Part shown: piece after piece, positions 26,756-36,624 of the stretch
Layout: each line of letters begins with the position of its first letter
Numbering within the stretch: the stretch's first letter is position 1
From: Paenibacillus sp. FSL R5-0766
GTDB lineage: Bacteria > Bacillota > Bacilli > Paenibacillales > Paenibacillaceae
Assembly: GCF_037971845.1 (NCBI RefSeq)
Contig: NZ_CP150227.1
Location: forward strand, 3,162,001-3,226,000
Direction: 5' to 3'
DNA: 64,000 nt
Made by a program: the position numbers and the translations under genes
Notes under the pieces: generated by a model
Seen by the model: the letters and a program-made list of their open reading frames with translations, nothing else
Database searches by the model: none
Told to the model about the DNA's origin: nothing

Positions 26756-28183
26756 ATGGATTTAATACAAGTTATAGGCAGATTATTACCTATCTTAGCT
26801 ATTGCATTGGCCGCGGGAGTTGTTGTAATCGGTATTACTTATTCAGTATACATTGTATACAGGAAAAGAGGGGGTAAAAGAAGCATAACCAGTAGGCAAT
26901 TTATAGCGTCATTTTTGATCTTGGGTTGGTTTGTCATTGTCATGACATTAACCACATTTAGCAGAGGAGCTAATTATGAGAGTTGGATCAATTTAGAGCT
27001 ATTCAGTGGCTATATAAACGCATGGAATAAATGGTCGGTGAGCGAATTCCAACTCATCATTTTTAACATGTTGATGTTCGCACCACTCGGTTTCATACTT
27101 CCGCATATCGGAATGAAAACGCGTCACGTTAAGCCTGTGTTACTCATATCGCTGTTGGTAACGCTGAGTATCGAAATTTTTCAGATGATCACCGGCAGGG
27201 GAATATTTGAACTTGATGATATTCTACATAATACACTCGGCAGTATTGCAGGATATTTGTTGATGAGAGCCATCCTCGACAGTATTGAGCAAAGAAAGAT
27301 CACCGTAAGGTCACTATCGAAGGCACTCTGCATACCATTAGTTTTTACGCTGCTTTTTTCTAGTGCTTTTATCATTTATTACAACAAAGAACTTGGTAAT
27401 CTCTCCATCCGTCCAGCTATTTCTCAAAATATGAATCAAGTCGAAGTAACGCTCAACACAAAGTTACCGGATGAGGCCGAGAAAGTGTCTCTTTATCACA
27501 GCAGTGAAATTCACAACATGGAATATGCCAAACGAGTTTCCTCTTTAATGAAGGATTATTTTGAATTACATCAGAAAGGTAGCATATCTATTGATGGATA
27601 CAACCGAGTTTGGAGTTTTGTTGACAATGCAGGGGAAGAATATATATTTAATTATGACGTGAATAGTGGTACATGGTCGCTGTCATCTACTATCGAAACA
27701 AGCACTCCTGTAGAGCCGGATGATTTAATCAAACAAGGAGAAGAGTATGGCAGCTGGTTGTTTCAGAATGGCTTATTGCCTCAGAAAGCGATATTCAGCA
27801 CACAAAATGGAGACACGGTTCGATGGGATATCGGAAAAACAGTAACAGATATCGCAAAGGGTGACAGCGATTATGATACCGGACTAATTATGATTGTCCC
27901 ATCAGCAGAACCTATGATTCCGCAGAATTTATTTTATTTTATGAATAAAAATATTTATGTACGAGTGGTTGATATTATCAGTCCAGCTGAGGCATACGAA
28001 GAAATTCTCAAGGGGAACTTTTCGATCTATAACAACTTAAAAAAAGGGGACGAACTGAATGTAGACAAGTATGAACTGACTTACACCTACGATTCGAAAG
28101 GCTATTATCAGCCAGTTTATCAATTCGAAGGAGAGGTCAATGGAGTGAATTGGAATGCTTTGATCCCAGCAGTAATGAATTGA
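26756..28183 (+). CDS. VanZ-domain membrane protein with long C-terminal extension
   Basis: A 475-aa protein. Residues 1-220 hold about six hydrophobic segments and the VanZ signatures NMLMFAPLGFILPHI and LDDILHNTLGSIAGYLLM. VanZ proteins are linked to low-level teicoplanin resistance but their biochemistry is not settled. The remaining 255 residues are soluble, mixed alpha/beta and probably extracytoplasmic. Within them, YNRVWSFVDNAGEEYIFNYDVNSGTWS looks like a PepSY-type or cystatin-like unit, which is an inference. GGAGGGG lies at 26743-26749. It is monocistronic, between two terminators, and more AT-rich than its neighbours. Confidence 0.8.
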   Translation: MDLIQVIGRLLPILAIALAAGVVVIGITYSVYIVYRKRGGKRSITSRQFIASFLILGWFVIVMTLTTFSRGANYESWINLELFSGYINAWNKWSVSEFQLIIFNMLMFAPLGFILPHIGMKTRHVKPVLLISLLVTLSIEIFQMITGRGIFELDDILHNTLGSIAGYLLMRAILDSIEQRKITVRSLSKALCIPLVFTLLFSSAFIIYYNKELGNLSIRPAISQNMNQVEVTLNTKLPDEAEKVSLYHSSEIHNMEYAKRVSSLMKDYFELHQKGSISIDGYNRVWSFVDNAGEEYIFNYDVNSGTWSLSSTIETSTPVEPDDLIKQGEEYGSWLFQNGLLPQKAIFSTQNGDTVRWDIGKTVTDIAKGDSDYDTGLIMIVPSAEPMIPQNLFYFMNKNIYVRVVDIISPAEAYEEILKGNFSIYNNLKKGDELNVDKYELTYTYDSKGYYQPVYQFEGEVNGVNWNALIPAVMN

Positions 28184-28298
28184 TTTCAGCTTCTACGTGC
28201 CTTGATGAAGCATGGACAGCAGCTCCGGCTTCAATGAAGATATGGAACTGATAAAGGTTGTACTATCATCGTAATGACCTGAGTAAATAATGAAGGGC

Positions 28299-28333
28299 AA
28301 GACGCATCTACTGCGTGTAGATGCGTCTTTTTT
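28299..28333 (+). terminator. Terminator after the VanZ gene
   Basis: AAGACGCATCTAC and GTAGATGCGTCTT form a perfect 13-bp stem with loop TGCGT, then TTTTT. Confidence 0.92.
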
Positions 28334-28397
28334 GTGCCAAAATGCTTCAATTTGGAGGTGGTTAGAAAAAAATATGAATTTACTTGAAAAAAAAGTA

Positions 28398-28446
28398 TTG
28401 CATATAAGTTTAGTCGGAATTATATTAATGGTATAAGGTCTAGACC
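28398..28446 (+). promoter_or_regulatory. Promoter and GntR/FadR-type operator of the amidohydrolase operon
   Basis: TTGCAT (28398-28403), 17-base spacer, TATATT (28421-28426). The perfect 10-bp palindrome GGTCTAGACC at 28437-28446 would lie at about +4 to +13. It is embedded in a looser ATGGT...ACCAT dyad (28428-28448). This fits the short GT-N-AC-type sites bound by FadR-subfamily repressors, and the first gene encodes such a repressor. Confidence 0.6.
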
Positions 28447-28468
28447 ATATACAGATCGGAGTGTTTAG

Positions 28469-29221
28469 ATGTCCAGTACGTTTTCATTTCGTTTTGAGAA
28501 AGTATCTACCAAAAAGGTTAGTGAATTCATTAGGGAACAATTGGAAGAAGCCATTATTCTGAAAGAATTAATGAGTGAAGAACAGCTTCCAGCCGAACGA
28601 GATCTGGCAGCGATTTTTAACGTAAGCCGCATTACCGTTCGTGAGGCACTCTCTTCACTGGAAGAGAAAGGCTTGATTGAGAAAAGGGTGGGTGCCAAAG
28701 GTGGAACATTTGTACTGCCTCTGACAGCCAATTCGCATAAGCGCACGAGAGAAGAAATTAAACGGGATTGGTCACAGATGCTGAAGGTGTTTGAATTTCG
28801 AACCATCATCGAGCCAGAGGGAGCTTTTCTCGCTGCTGAGCGGATCACCGCAGGCGAACTGGAGTTGCTTGATGGCTATATGGCACAAAGCATAGAACCG
28901 GACTGTACAAGGGAATGGTTCAGGGCACTGGATGTAAAATTTCATCTGACCATCGCCAAGGCTTCGGGGAATCCATACTGCGAGAGAGCCGTCAGACAGA
29001 TTCGGACCAAAATTAATCCGGCGCTGGACTTGATGCCTTATGATGACCGGATACGTTCCGTCAATCACGGTGTACATATGGAGATTCTTCAAGCATTGAA
29101 AGCCCATGATAGCATCAAGTCCAAGGAGACGATGAAAAGACATATCGAATTCTCGGCTGACGCGATCTATGCCCGTTTGGTTTCTGAATCGGAAGAAAAT
29201 GAAGGGAATGACAGCAAATGA
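28469..29221 (+). CDS. FadR-subfamily GntR regulator
   Basis: A 250-aa regulator. The winged-helix region has [45 protein letters not shown]. The C-terminal FCD domain follows ([74 protein letters not shown]), with conserved Asp and His residues typical of the metal/ligand pocket. Its stop overlaps the next start (ATGA at 29218-29221), so it is the first gene of the amidohydrolase/ABC/peptidase operon. Autoregulation through the palindrome just upstream is likely. Effectors in this subfamily are usually small organic or amino acids. Confidence 0.92.
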   Translation: MSSTFSFRFEKVSTKKVSEFIREQLEEAIILKELMSEEQLPAERDLAAIFNVSRITVREALSSLEEKGLIEKRVGAKGGTFVLPLTANSHKRTREEIKRDWSQMLKVFEFRTIIEPEGAFLAAERITAGELELLDGYMAQSIEPDCTREWFRALDVKFHLTIAKASGNPYCERAVRQIRTKINPALDLMPYDDRIRSVNHGVHMEILQALKAHDSIKSKETMKRHIEFSADAIYARLVSESEENEGNDSK

Positions 29222-30429
29222 ATCGTTCAGAACTAATACAGCTGGCTCAGCCACTACAAGCCCAGTTAAGCGCTTGGCGCAGAGATTTACATCAGCATCC
29301 TGAAATCGGCTATGAGGAACATCGCACATCTGCTATCGTAGCCGAGCATCTGGAAAGCCTGGGACTCGAAGTTACACGCAATGTCGGAAAGACCGGGGTT
29401 ACAGGCCTGCTTCGCGGAGAGACCGATGGACCAACCTTTGCCTTGCGCGCAGACATGGATGCTCTGCCCATCCAGGATCAGAAAGCGGTGGAATATCGCT
29501 CGCAAGTGGAAGGCAAAGCGCATCTGTGTGGACATGACGCTCACACCTCCATCCTGATGGGAGCTGCCCAACTGCTTACTGGTCTTGGAAGACCGAAATC
29601 AGGCAACATCAAATTCATTTTCCAGCCAGCGGAAGAGGGACTTGCAGGGGCAAGAGCCATGATCCAGGACGGTGTTCTGGAGAATCCGAAGGTTGATGCC
29701 ATCGCAGGATTACACATGACACCTGGACAGAACACGGGAACCCTGGGTGTAAGTCAAGGCGTTGCGTTTGCCTCGGCTGATCCCTTGATTATCAAGGTGT
29801 TTGGCAAGGGTGGGCACGCAGCTCGTCCGCATGAGGGTATTGATGCGATCGCGGTATCCGCTCAGGTCATCACCGCATTGCAAAATATCGTCAGTCGGAT
29901 GGTTGATCCACTTGAACCGGCAGTAGTCACGATTGGCAAAATCACCGGAGGTTATATGGGAACAGCCATCGCCCCGGAAGTGGAGATGATCGGTACGGTT
30001 CGTACACTCTCACCTGCCATTCGTGAACGGATGCCAGCTTTGATCGAGCAGGTTGTTAAAGGGGTCTGCGATTCTTTCGGAGCTGGATGCGAAGTTGTCT
30101 ACGGCGATGGATACCCTGTTGTCGTGAATGATCTCGGCATGGTTGACCTGCTAACAGAGACTTGTGATCAGGTTAATGCGGAGAAGGGATGGACTTATAT
30201 CAAACCCTCCACAGGGGGCGAGGATTTCGCTTTTTATTGTGAACAGGTTCCGGGTGTGTTTTTCAGACTAGGATCTGGGAATGATGAGGAACGTACTCGC
30301 TATCCACTCCACCATCCCATGTTTGATCTTGATGAGACAGCGATGCCTTATGGTGTTGGCATGTTGTCTGCAGTAGCACTTGAATTTTTGGTACGGAATA
30401 CATCTTCTGAGGGGGAGCAATCACAATGA
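29218..30429 (+). CDS. M20 family amidohydrolase (N-acyl amino acid / hippurate hydrolase type)
   Basis: A 403-aa cytoplasmic metallo-amidohydrolase. The M20D signatures are all present: [69 protein letters not shown] and [16 protein letters not shown]. These residues bind one or two divalent metals and hydrolyse N-acylated amino acids. It overlaps the regulator upstream and the binding protein downstream by 4 bases each, so translation is coupled. Together with the peptide-type transporter and the S9 peptidase it suggests uptake and hydrolysis of acylated amino acids or short peptides. Confidence 0.93.
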   Translation: MNRSELIQLAQPLQAQLSAWRRDLHQHPEIGYEEHRTSAIVAEHLESLGLEVTRNVGKTGVTGLLRGETDGPTFALRADMDALPIQDQKAVEYRSQVEGKAHLCGHDAHTSILMGAAQLLTGLGRPKSGNIKFIFQPAEEGLAGARAMIQDGVLENPKVDAIAGLHMTPGQNTGTLGVSQGVAFASADPLIIKVFGKGGHAARPHEGIDAIAVSAQVITALQNIVSRMVDPLEPAVVTIGKITGGYMGTAIAPEVEMIGTVRTLSPAIRERMPALIEQVVKGVCDSFGAGCEVVYGDGYPVVVNDLGMVDLLTETCDQVNAEKGWTYIKPSTGGEDFAFYCEQVPGVFFRLGSGNDEERTRYPLHHPMFDLDETAMPYGVGMLSAVALEFLVRNTSSEGEQSQ

Positions 30430-31991
30430 AAAAAAGACAATGGACAGGCTTGTGGATCACGTTACTGGCAGTCGTAATGGTACTCAGCGCTTGCGGAGGA
30501 AAATCGACAAGCACAAATGATGGTTCCGCAACAGAAGGAACGGGCAGTGGAAGCGCAAGTACAACACTGACCGTTGCTGCAGCAACCGATATTGAGAGTT
30601 TCGATCCGCACAATAACAACAACACTTCCAGTGAGGCGGTTCTGGTCAACGTTTTTGATTATCTGATCAAAAATGACAGTGAACAGAAAAAAGTTGCGGG
30701 ACTTGCGACATCATGGGATCAGGTTGATGATACAACGTGGAGATTTAAGCTGCGTGAAGGTGTTACCTTCCACAATGGCGATCCATTCACTTCAGCAGAT
30801 GTAAAATACACGCTGGAGCGCGTAGCCAAGGACGAGACACTGAAACAAAACAGTTATTTCAAAAATATCGTAGAAGTTAAAGTGGTGGATGACTATACCG
30901 TAGACATCATCACGGATGGTCCAGATCCGTTGCTCCTGAATCGTCTGTCCAAAATGGGAGCAGGCATTCTGCCAGCAAAATATATTGCAGATAAAGGATT
31001 CGATGCTTTCCTGAAACAACCGGTAGGCACAGGCCCTTATAAGTTCAGTAAATGGACCAAAGATGATCGTGTGGAACTGGTGAAAAACGAGAACTACTTC
31101 GACGGTGAACCAAAATGGAATGAAGTGGTATTCCGCGTTATTCCTGAAGCCTCCACACGTGTATCCGAATTGCTTGCTGGTGGTGTAGATGTTGCGTCTT
31201 CCATTCCGTCTACTGACATTGCCCGGATCGAAGGCGAAGCAGATAAGAAGATTGTCAAAGCGCCAATCCAGCGTGTTCTTCAGTTGATCTTCCGTCAGAC
31301 AGAAGGCAGTATCACAGCTGATCCAAAAGTACGTGAAGCCATTGACCTGGCTATCGACAAACAAGGCATTGTGGACAGCATTGCCGGCGGAGCAGGTATC
31401 GTAACCCGCACATCCGTAACACCAGGCAACTTCGGTGCTGATCCTTCATTGTACAAAACGTCACTCTATGACCAGGAAAAAGCCAAACAACTCCTGCAAG
31501 AAGCTGGCTATGCGGAAGGTGAAGCTGAGATGACCATCTCCGTTTCCGCACAGTACAAAGAACAGGCTGAAGTTGTCGCAGCGATGCTGGAACAAGCCGG
31601 ATTCAAAATCAACCTGGATGTCCTGGAAGCAAGTGCATTCAGTGAACGTTACAGCTCCAAATCATTCAAAGAAATCTTCATGATTGGTATTGGTAACTCC
31701 TTGTTCGATGCTTCGAATAACTACAATCGTTATATGTTGGAAGAAGCGAAAGGTGAGTCGGATTACAACAATCCTGAAGTAGAGAAACTGCTTCAATCTG
31801 CATTGGTGAACATGGACCCTGCGTCTCGTGAGAAAGAGTATCAGCAAGTACAACAGATTTTCTCTGAAGAGCGTCCAGCCGTATATCTGTACCAAATGGA
31901 AGGTGTATACGGAACAAATGATAAAGTGAACTTCGCGCCGCGCAGTGACGAGATGTTCTATGCTGACGAGATTGCACCTGTTGCACAGTAA
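30426..31991 (+). CDS. Peptide/nickel-type ABC transporter substrate-binding lipoprotein (family 5)
   Basis: A 521-aa exported lipoprotein. The N-terminus [19 protein letters not shown] is followed by the lipobox LSAC, with Cys at about residue 22. Family 5 signatures are DIESFDPHNNNNT, WRFKLREGVTFHNGDPFTSADVKYTLER, GTGPYKFSKWTKDDRVELVKNENY and VREAIDLAIDKQGIV. It binds peptides or related ligands outside the membrane. The start overlaps the amidohydrolase stop. A terminator-like hairpin follows, before the permeases. Confidence 0.93.
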   Translation: MKKRQWTGLWITLLAVVMVLSACGGKSTSTNDGSATEGTGSGSASTTLTVAAATDIESFDPHNNNNTSSEAVLVNVFDYLIKNDSEQKKVAGLATSWDQVDDTTWRFKLREGVTFHNGDPFTSADVKYTLERVAKDETLKQNSYFKNIVEVKVVDDYTVDIITDGPDPLLLNRLSKMGAGILPAKYIADKGFDAFLKQPVGTGPYKFSKWTKDDRVELVKNENYFDGEPKWNEVVFRVIPEASTRVSELLAGGVDVASSIPSTDIARIEGEADKKIVKAPIQRVLQLIFRQTEGSITADPKVREAIDLAIDKQGIVDSIAGGAGIVTRTSVTPGNFGADPSLYKTSLYDQEKAKQLLQEAGYAEGEAEMTISVSAQYKEQAEVVAAMLEQAGFKINLDVLEASAFSERYSSKSFKEIFMIGIGNSLFDASNNYNRYMLEEAKGESDYNNPEVEKLLQSALVNMDPASREKEYQQVQQIFSEERPAVYLYQMEGVYGTNDKVNFAPRSDEMFYADEIAPVAQ

Positions 31992-32029
31992 CATCGGGTA
32001 TAACACCGGTCATTGAAAAGATAGGCCGT

Positions 32030-32071
32030 GAACGGCAGGGACTGGATAACCATGTTCCTGCCGTTCTTTTT
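32030..32071 (+). terminator. Intra-operon terminator between binding protein and permeases
   Basis: GAACGGCAGG (32030-32039) and CCTGCCGTTC (32057-32066) pair perfectly and are followed by TTTTT. Partial read-through would give binding protein in excess over permeases. Confidence 0.8.
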
Positions 32072-32092
32072 AATAAGGGAGGTGAACAAGGA

Positions 32093-33010
32093 ATGGGCAA
32101 ATACGTACTTAAGTCATTACTGCAGATCATTCCGGTACTGTTCATTGTTTCATTAATTGTGTTCATTTTGGTTCGAGTCACCGGTGATCCGGTTGCGCTA
32201 ATGTTGCCTGAAACGGCTACCGCTGAAGATCGTGCTGTCTTGACGCAGGCACTTGGTTTGGACCAGCCTTTATATACGCAATACGTGAAGTTTCTGGGCA
32301 GTGCAATACAGGGAGACTTTGGTCAATCTTTTCGCTACAATCAGCCTGCATTGGAGCTTGTGCTGGAGAGGTTGCCTGCCAGCTTTGAACTGGCGGTAGC
32401 GGCCATGTTTTTTGCCGTACTTATGGCTGTTCCACTTGGTGTCATTTCAGCTGTGAAACGCAATACGTTTACCGATCTCATTATTTCAGGAATATCCGTT
32501 ATTGGTAAGGCGATGCCAAACTTCTGGATGGGGATTATGCTTATCCTCTTGTTCTCCGTCATGCTGGGCGTATTGCCGGTATCCGGTCGCGGAGGATTGT
32601 CACATCTGATCTTGCCGGCATTTACACTTGGCGTTGGACTGGCTGCGCAGATGACCCGACTGATTCGTTCCAGCATGCTGGAGATTCTCAACCAGGACTA
32701 TATTCGAACAGCTCGCAGCAAGGGGCTTGGCCGAATGGTTGTCATTGTGAAACATGCGTTTCGGAACGGATTGATTCCTGTCGTAACGATTATGAGTTTG
32801 CAGTTTACAAGTCTGATCGGGGGGACTTTGATTACAGAAACGGTATTCTCCTGGCCTGGACTGGGGCAATTGCTGGTCGTTGCAGTCAACACACATGATA
32901 TGGCGATTGTACAGGCAGCGGTGTTTGTCATTGCCTTTATCGTTGTGGTAATCAACATCTTGACGGATGTAGCTTACAGGCTACTTGATCCGCGCATCAA
33001 ATACGACTAG
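32093..33010 (+). CDS. Peptide-type ABC transporter permease (DppB-like)
   Basis: A 305-aa membrane protein starting YVLKSLLQIIPVLFIVSLIVFILVRVTGDP, typical of DppB/OppB permeases. It has RTARSKGLGRMVVIVKHAFRNGLIPVVT (the loop contacting the ATPase) and GGTLITETVFSWPGLGQLLVVAVNTHD, both family hallmarks. RBS AGGGAGGTGA at 32077-32086. It forms the channel with the next gene. No DppD/DppF ATPase gene is found in the operon. Confidence 0.94.
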   Translation: MGKYVLKSLLQIIPVLFIVSLIVFILVRVTGDPVALMLPETATAEDRAVLTQALGLDQPLYTQYVKFLGSAIQGDFGQSFRYNQPALELVLERLPASFELAVAAMFFAVLMAVPLGVISAVKRNTFTDLIISGISVIGKAMPNFWMGIMLILLFSVMLGVLPVSGRGGLSHLILPAFTLGVGLAAQMTRLIRSSMLEILNQDYIRTARSKGLGRMVVIVKHAFRNGLIPVVTIMSLQFTSLIGGTLITETVFSWPGLGQLLVVAVNTHDMAIVQAAVFVIAFIVVVINILTDVAYRLLDPRIKYD

Positions 33011-33026
33011 AAGGAGGTGCAATCAT

Positions 33027-33950
33027 ATGACAGGCAGCAATGAAATGCCAATTCCGGGTAAAGAACAGGAACATGGGCGTGCACCAACGGGATTTCGTTA
33101 TATCTGGCAACAACTGATCATCAGCAAGACCGGAATGTTTGGTGCTGTGCTTGTATTGTTGGTTGTGTTAATTGCCATAGGTGCACCTCTATTGACGAGT
33201 CATGATCCGGCAGCGGTGAATCCGCTCAACCGACTTAAACCACCAGCATGGCTTGAGGGCGGAACGGCCGAATACTGGCTGGGTACCGATAATCTCGGCA
33301 GAGACATGTGGAGTCGAATTGTATATGGTGCTCGAGTTTCCTTAATCGTGGGGATGGGTGCCGTGATTGTATCAGGAATCATTGGCGCGATTCTGGGGCT
33401 GGTATCCGGATTCTACGGGAAATGGCTGGATGCTGTCATCATGCGTGTAGGTGATGCATTCATGGCCATTCCAACCATTCTGTTCATGCTTGTTGTGATG
33501 GCGATTGTTGGTCCGGGTATTACAACGCTGATCTTTGTCATCGGTGTAACGAACTGGGTTCCATTCACCCGTGTGGTAAGAAGTGAGGTTCTTAGTATCA
33601 AGGAGCGGGATTTTGTTCATGCGGCCAGATCAATTGGCGCGAAAAATGGAAGATTGATTCTGAAACACATTCTGCCGAATATCCTTTCATCCTTTATCGT
33701 CATCTGCGGTATGAATGTCGGCACAACGATTATTATGGAAGCTTCACTCAGTTTTCTGGGTCTGGGTATCAAACCACCCGATGTGTCCTGGGGAGGGATG
33801 CTCAGTGATGGCAGACAATATGTTGCTACAAGCTGGTGGGTTGCTACATTTCCGGGGCTAGCCATTACATTTACCGTACTCGGTGTTATTTTCCTTGGAG
33901 ATTGGCTGCGTGATGTGCTTGATCCACGTACGGAGACAACCCATAAATAA
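33027..33950 (+). CDS. Peptide-type ABC transporter permease (DppC-like)
   Basis: A 307-aa membrane protein. ATG 33027 is chosen because AAGGAGGTG lies at 33011-33019; the frame itself is open further upstream into the DppB gene. Signatures are GTDNLGRDMWSRIVYGARVSLIVG, RVVRSEVLSIKERDFVHAARSIGAKNGRLILKHILPN and EASLSFLGLGIKPPDVSWGGMLSDGRQY, which are standard for DppC/OppC. It lies 21 bases before the S9 peptidase gene. Confidence 0.94.
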   Translation: MTGSNEMPIPGKEQEHGRAPTGFRYIWQQLIISKTGMFGAVLVLLVVLIAIGAPLLTSHDPAAVNPLNRLKPPAWLEGGTAEYWLGTDNLGRDMWSRIVYGARVSLIVGMGAVIVSGIIGAILGLVSGFYGKWLDAVIMRVGDAFMAIPTILFMLVVMAIVGPGITTLIFVIGVTNWVPFTRVVRSEVLSIKERDFVHAARSIGAKNGRLILKHILPNILSSFIVICGMNVGTTIIMEASLSFLGLGIKPPDVSWGGMLSDGRQYVATSWWVATFPGLAITFTVLGVIFLGDWLRDVLDPRTETTHK

Positions 33951-33971
33951 ACGGAGAAGGGAGCTATCAAT

Positions 33972-35990
33972 ATGAATCAAAGACCAATTATGCCGGAGGA
34001 TCTGAGTCACTACCGTTGGATCAGTCAGCCGGTGATCAGTCCTAACGGACAAGTAGCTTATGTGGAACAGACCATAGATCAGGATAAAAACGAATATAAC
34101 ACACAAATTCGAGGAATTTCGCTCGATGGTGATAAAGATATTGCACTTTCGGATGGAACAAAGGATTCCTCACCTGCTTGGTCGCCTGATGGCACACAAC
34201 TCACATTCATTCGCTCAGTGGATGGGGGCAAAGGACTATGGACGCTCCATTCAGATCAAAAAGAGCCAGTCATGCTGATATCTCCCGCACGTAAAATATT
34301 GAGTTATATCTGGTCTCCGAACGGACAGTACATTGCGTTTACCAGCAAAGTACAACCGGAGGACCAACAGAAGAAAGCTGACGTCCAACAGGAGCCTGCA
34401 CCTGCACTGCGAGGTAAAGTCTTTGAGCGTACAACGCCGAAGGCTGAAGGGGCTGGCTGGTGGGATGGTCAATACAGCCAGTTGTTTGTATATGAGAGTA
34501 AAAGCGGGGAGATCACGCAGGTGACTTCCGGGCTATGGAATATCAGTGCTCCAGCGTGGTCGCCAGATAGCAAGCAGCTTTCTTTCATTTCGAAGCAAGT
34601 AGAGGATGAGGAACTTGATGCAGATCTACTGTACTTTACGGATATATACAGCGTTCGATTGGGAGAGCGTGATCTCTTCAAAGTGACGGATTCCAGTCTG
34701 GCGATAAGCCAGTTCTCCTATTCGCCCGACGGGCAGCAGCTGATCCTGATCGCCAGTGATCGTGAGTATGGAAGTGGGAGCCACAACAGCTTATACGCTG
34801 TCCCCGTTCATCGAGGTATACCCAGGCCAATCGCACCTCAAGTAGATATGCAGCTGGGTAACGCGGCGCTTGGTGATATGAAGTCAGCAGGTGCGTCTCC
34901 TTCTCCGCTCACGGATAATAAGCATTCGGAACTTGGTGTATTTGTACTTGGGACACAGAACGGGAATGTGGATGTGTATCATATTCAAGATAATGGAGAG
35001 TGTAAATCCGTTACGGGCGATGGTGAGAAGGATGTGTATCAGTATACCTTAACACCAGATGGTTCATCGCTGGTAATCGCTGCGTTGACTGCTGAACACC
35101 CTGGAGAGTTATATCGCGTGGATATCGACAGTGGTGAAATGTTCAGACTCACCCGGCGAAATGATGAATTCATGGCTGAATTGGCTGTAAATGTGCCAGT
35201 CCGTGTAGAGTTTAAGTCCTCTGATGGATGGCCGCTTCAAGGTTGGTTAGCCACACCGGCAATACGTGACTCCAATGGGAAATTACCATTGATTTTGCAG
35301 ATTCATGGTGGACCGCACGCGATGTATACGGGTACATACAGTCATGAAATGCAGACACTCGTTGCGCAAGGGTACGCTGTGCTGTGGATCAATCCTCGCG
35401 GAAGTATGGGATACGGTCAGGAGTTTGCCAGAGCTTGCCGTGGTGACTTTGCCGGAGGGGATTACCGGGATCTGATGGAAGCTGTTGATTATGCCCTGGC
35501 TACATACGATTTCCTTGATGCATCACGTCTGGGTGTAGCGGGTGGCAGTTATGGCGGAGTGATGACCAACTGGATTGTAGCGCATACCCACCGTTTCAAG
35601 GCTGCTGTAACCCAGCGTTGCATCTCCAACTGGTTGTCCATGTATGGAACGAGCGATATTGGAATTTCCTATGTCGAGGGAGTCATTGGTGGTAATCCGG
35701 CGGAAAACGCTGAATTCCTGTGGTCCCGTTCACCTCTTGCCCATGCACATCACATTGAGACGCCACTTCTGATCATGCACGGAGAGCAGGACTATCGGAC
35801 ACCGATTGCGCAAGCGGAGGAATTATATACTACGCTAAAACGATATGGCAAAAAGACCAAACTGATTCGTTATCCAGGTTCCAACCACAGTTTGCTGAAA
35901 AGCGGTAAACCTTCACTTCGGATTGATAGCTTCGAACAGGTGAATGCCTGGTTCAATCAGTACCTCGGGAATGAGGAGGGCGAGCAATGA
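33972..35990 (+). CDS. S9 family serine peptidase (prolyl oligopeptidase / acylaminoacyl-peptidase type)
   Basis: A 672-aa cytoplasmic enzyme. The N-terminal 400 residues form WD40/TolB-like beta-propeller blades (LSDGTKDSSPAWSPDGTQLTF, ISAPAWSPDSKQLSF, ISQFSYSPDGQQLILIAS). The C-terminal alpha/beta-hydrolase domain has Ser526 in AGGSYGGVMTNW, Asp607 in HGEQDYRTP and His639 in YPGSNHSLL. The order and spacing match the S9C group. It cleaves short peptides, possibly N-acylated ones, which fits the M20 amidohydrolase in the same operon. It overlaps the following small gene by 4 bases (ATGA). Confidence 0.94.
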   Translation: MNQRPIMPEDLSHYRWISQPVISPNGQVAYVEQTIDQDKNEYNTQIRGISLDGDKDIALSDGTKDSSPAWSPDGTQLTFIRSVDGGKGLWTLHSDQKEPVMLISPARKILSYIWSPNGQYIAFTSKVQPEDQQKKADVQQEPAPALRGKVFERTTPKAEGAGWWDGQYSQLFVYESKSGEITQVTSGLWNISAPAWSPDSKQLSFISKQVEDEELDADLLYFTDIYSVRLGERDLFKVTDSSLAISQFSYSPDGQQLILIASDREYGSGSHNSLYAVPVHRGIPRPIAPQVDMQLGNAALGDMKSAGASPSPLTDNKHSELGVFVLGTQNGNVDVYHIQDNGECKSVTGDGEKDVYQYTLTPDGSSLVIAALTAEHPGELYRVDIDSGEMFRLTRRNDEFMAELAVNVPVRVEFKSSDGWPLQGWLATPAIRDSNGKLPLILQIHGGPHAMYTGTYSHEMQTLVAQGYAVLWINPRGSMGYGQEFARACRGDFAGGDYRDLMEAVDYALATYDFLDASRLGVAGGSYGGVMTNWIVAHTHRFKAAVTQRCISNWLSMYGTSDIGISYVEGVIGGNPAENAEFLWSRSPLAHAHHIETPLLIMHGEQDYRTPIAQAEELYTTLKRYGKKTKLIRYPGSNHSLLKSGKPSLRIDSFEQVNAWFNQYLGNEEGEQ

Positions 35991-36460
35991 GTCAGACTCA
36001 GCTGTCCATTCCTGTAGGCCTCCTTGTAGAAAATGTTCTGACAAGCGGGGAATCAAAAGAAGTGATTATTGAATGTTTGCAACGTCGAGACTATTCCCGG
36101 TTGTTGCCTCTGGTTAAGGAATCCACGATGGATTTTGATGAAAGACTACAGACAGCAGCTGATATCGGAGACGATTGGGAAAAGGCGATACGTCAAGGTT
36201 ATGAGTTCAAGTTTTTGCATATTAACGGGTTGAAGCGATTGCTCGATTTCCGGTTTGACCGTAAGGTGGATCGGGATTACGTTCAAGATGAACTGTCACT
36301 GAAGCATATTCAACTGACCGTAGAAGAGATTGAATTGCTACAAACGTTAATTGGCAGGCAATGGCTCGTGCAAGCAGAAACAGAGCAAGCAGAAGAGGGC
36401 AGAACAGATAGGGAGTTATCTTCCTGCATTCCTGTCCGTATTCAATTAAAATCCCCTTAA
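35987..36460 (+). CDS. Conserved-looking protein of unknown function, last gene of the peptidase operon
   Basis: A 157-aa soluble protein, no signal peptide or membrane segment. It is translationally coupled to the S9 peptidase by an ATGA overlap. It begins SQTQLSIPVGLLVENVLTSGESKEVIIECLQRRDYSRLLPL, includes a charged helical core (DFDERLQTAADIGDDWEKAIRQGYEFKFLHINGLKRLLDFRFD) and ends with hydrophobic LTVEEIELLQTLIGRQWLVQ. No family was recognised. The coupling suggests a role with the peptidase or in controlling the pathway. Confidence 0.75.
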   Translation: MSQTQLSIPVGLLVENVLTSGESKEVIIECLQRRDYSRLLPLVKESTMDFDERLQTAADIGDDWEKAIRQGYEFKFLHINGLKRLLDFRFDRKVDRDYVQDELSLKHIQLTVEEIELLQTLIGRQWLVQAETEQAEEGRTDRELSSCIPVRIQLKSP

Positions 36461-36476
36461 TATGGACCAGAAGAAG

Positions 36477-36498
36477 CCGCGATGATCGCGGTTTTTTT
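36477..36498 (+). terminator. Terminator of the peptidase operon
   Basis: CCGCGATGATCGCGG forms a 6-7 bp GC-rich stem followed by TTTTTTT. Confidence 0.9.
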
Positions 36499-36624
36499 GC
36501 TATGTACAGGTAGAAATGTGGATGACTGAATTCAAAAGTTGAAATCGGACTTCGTATGATTTATATTTGTATTAAATGATAATATTATCTATCAAAAATA
36601 CGGGCGCAAAGAGGGGGACCTAGG

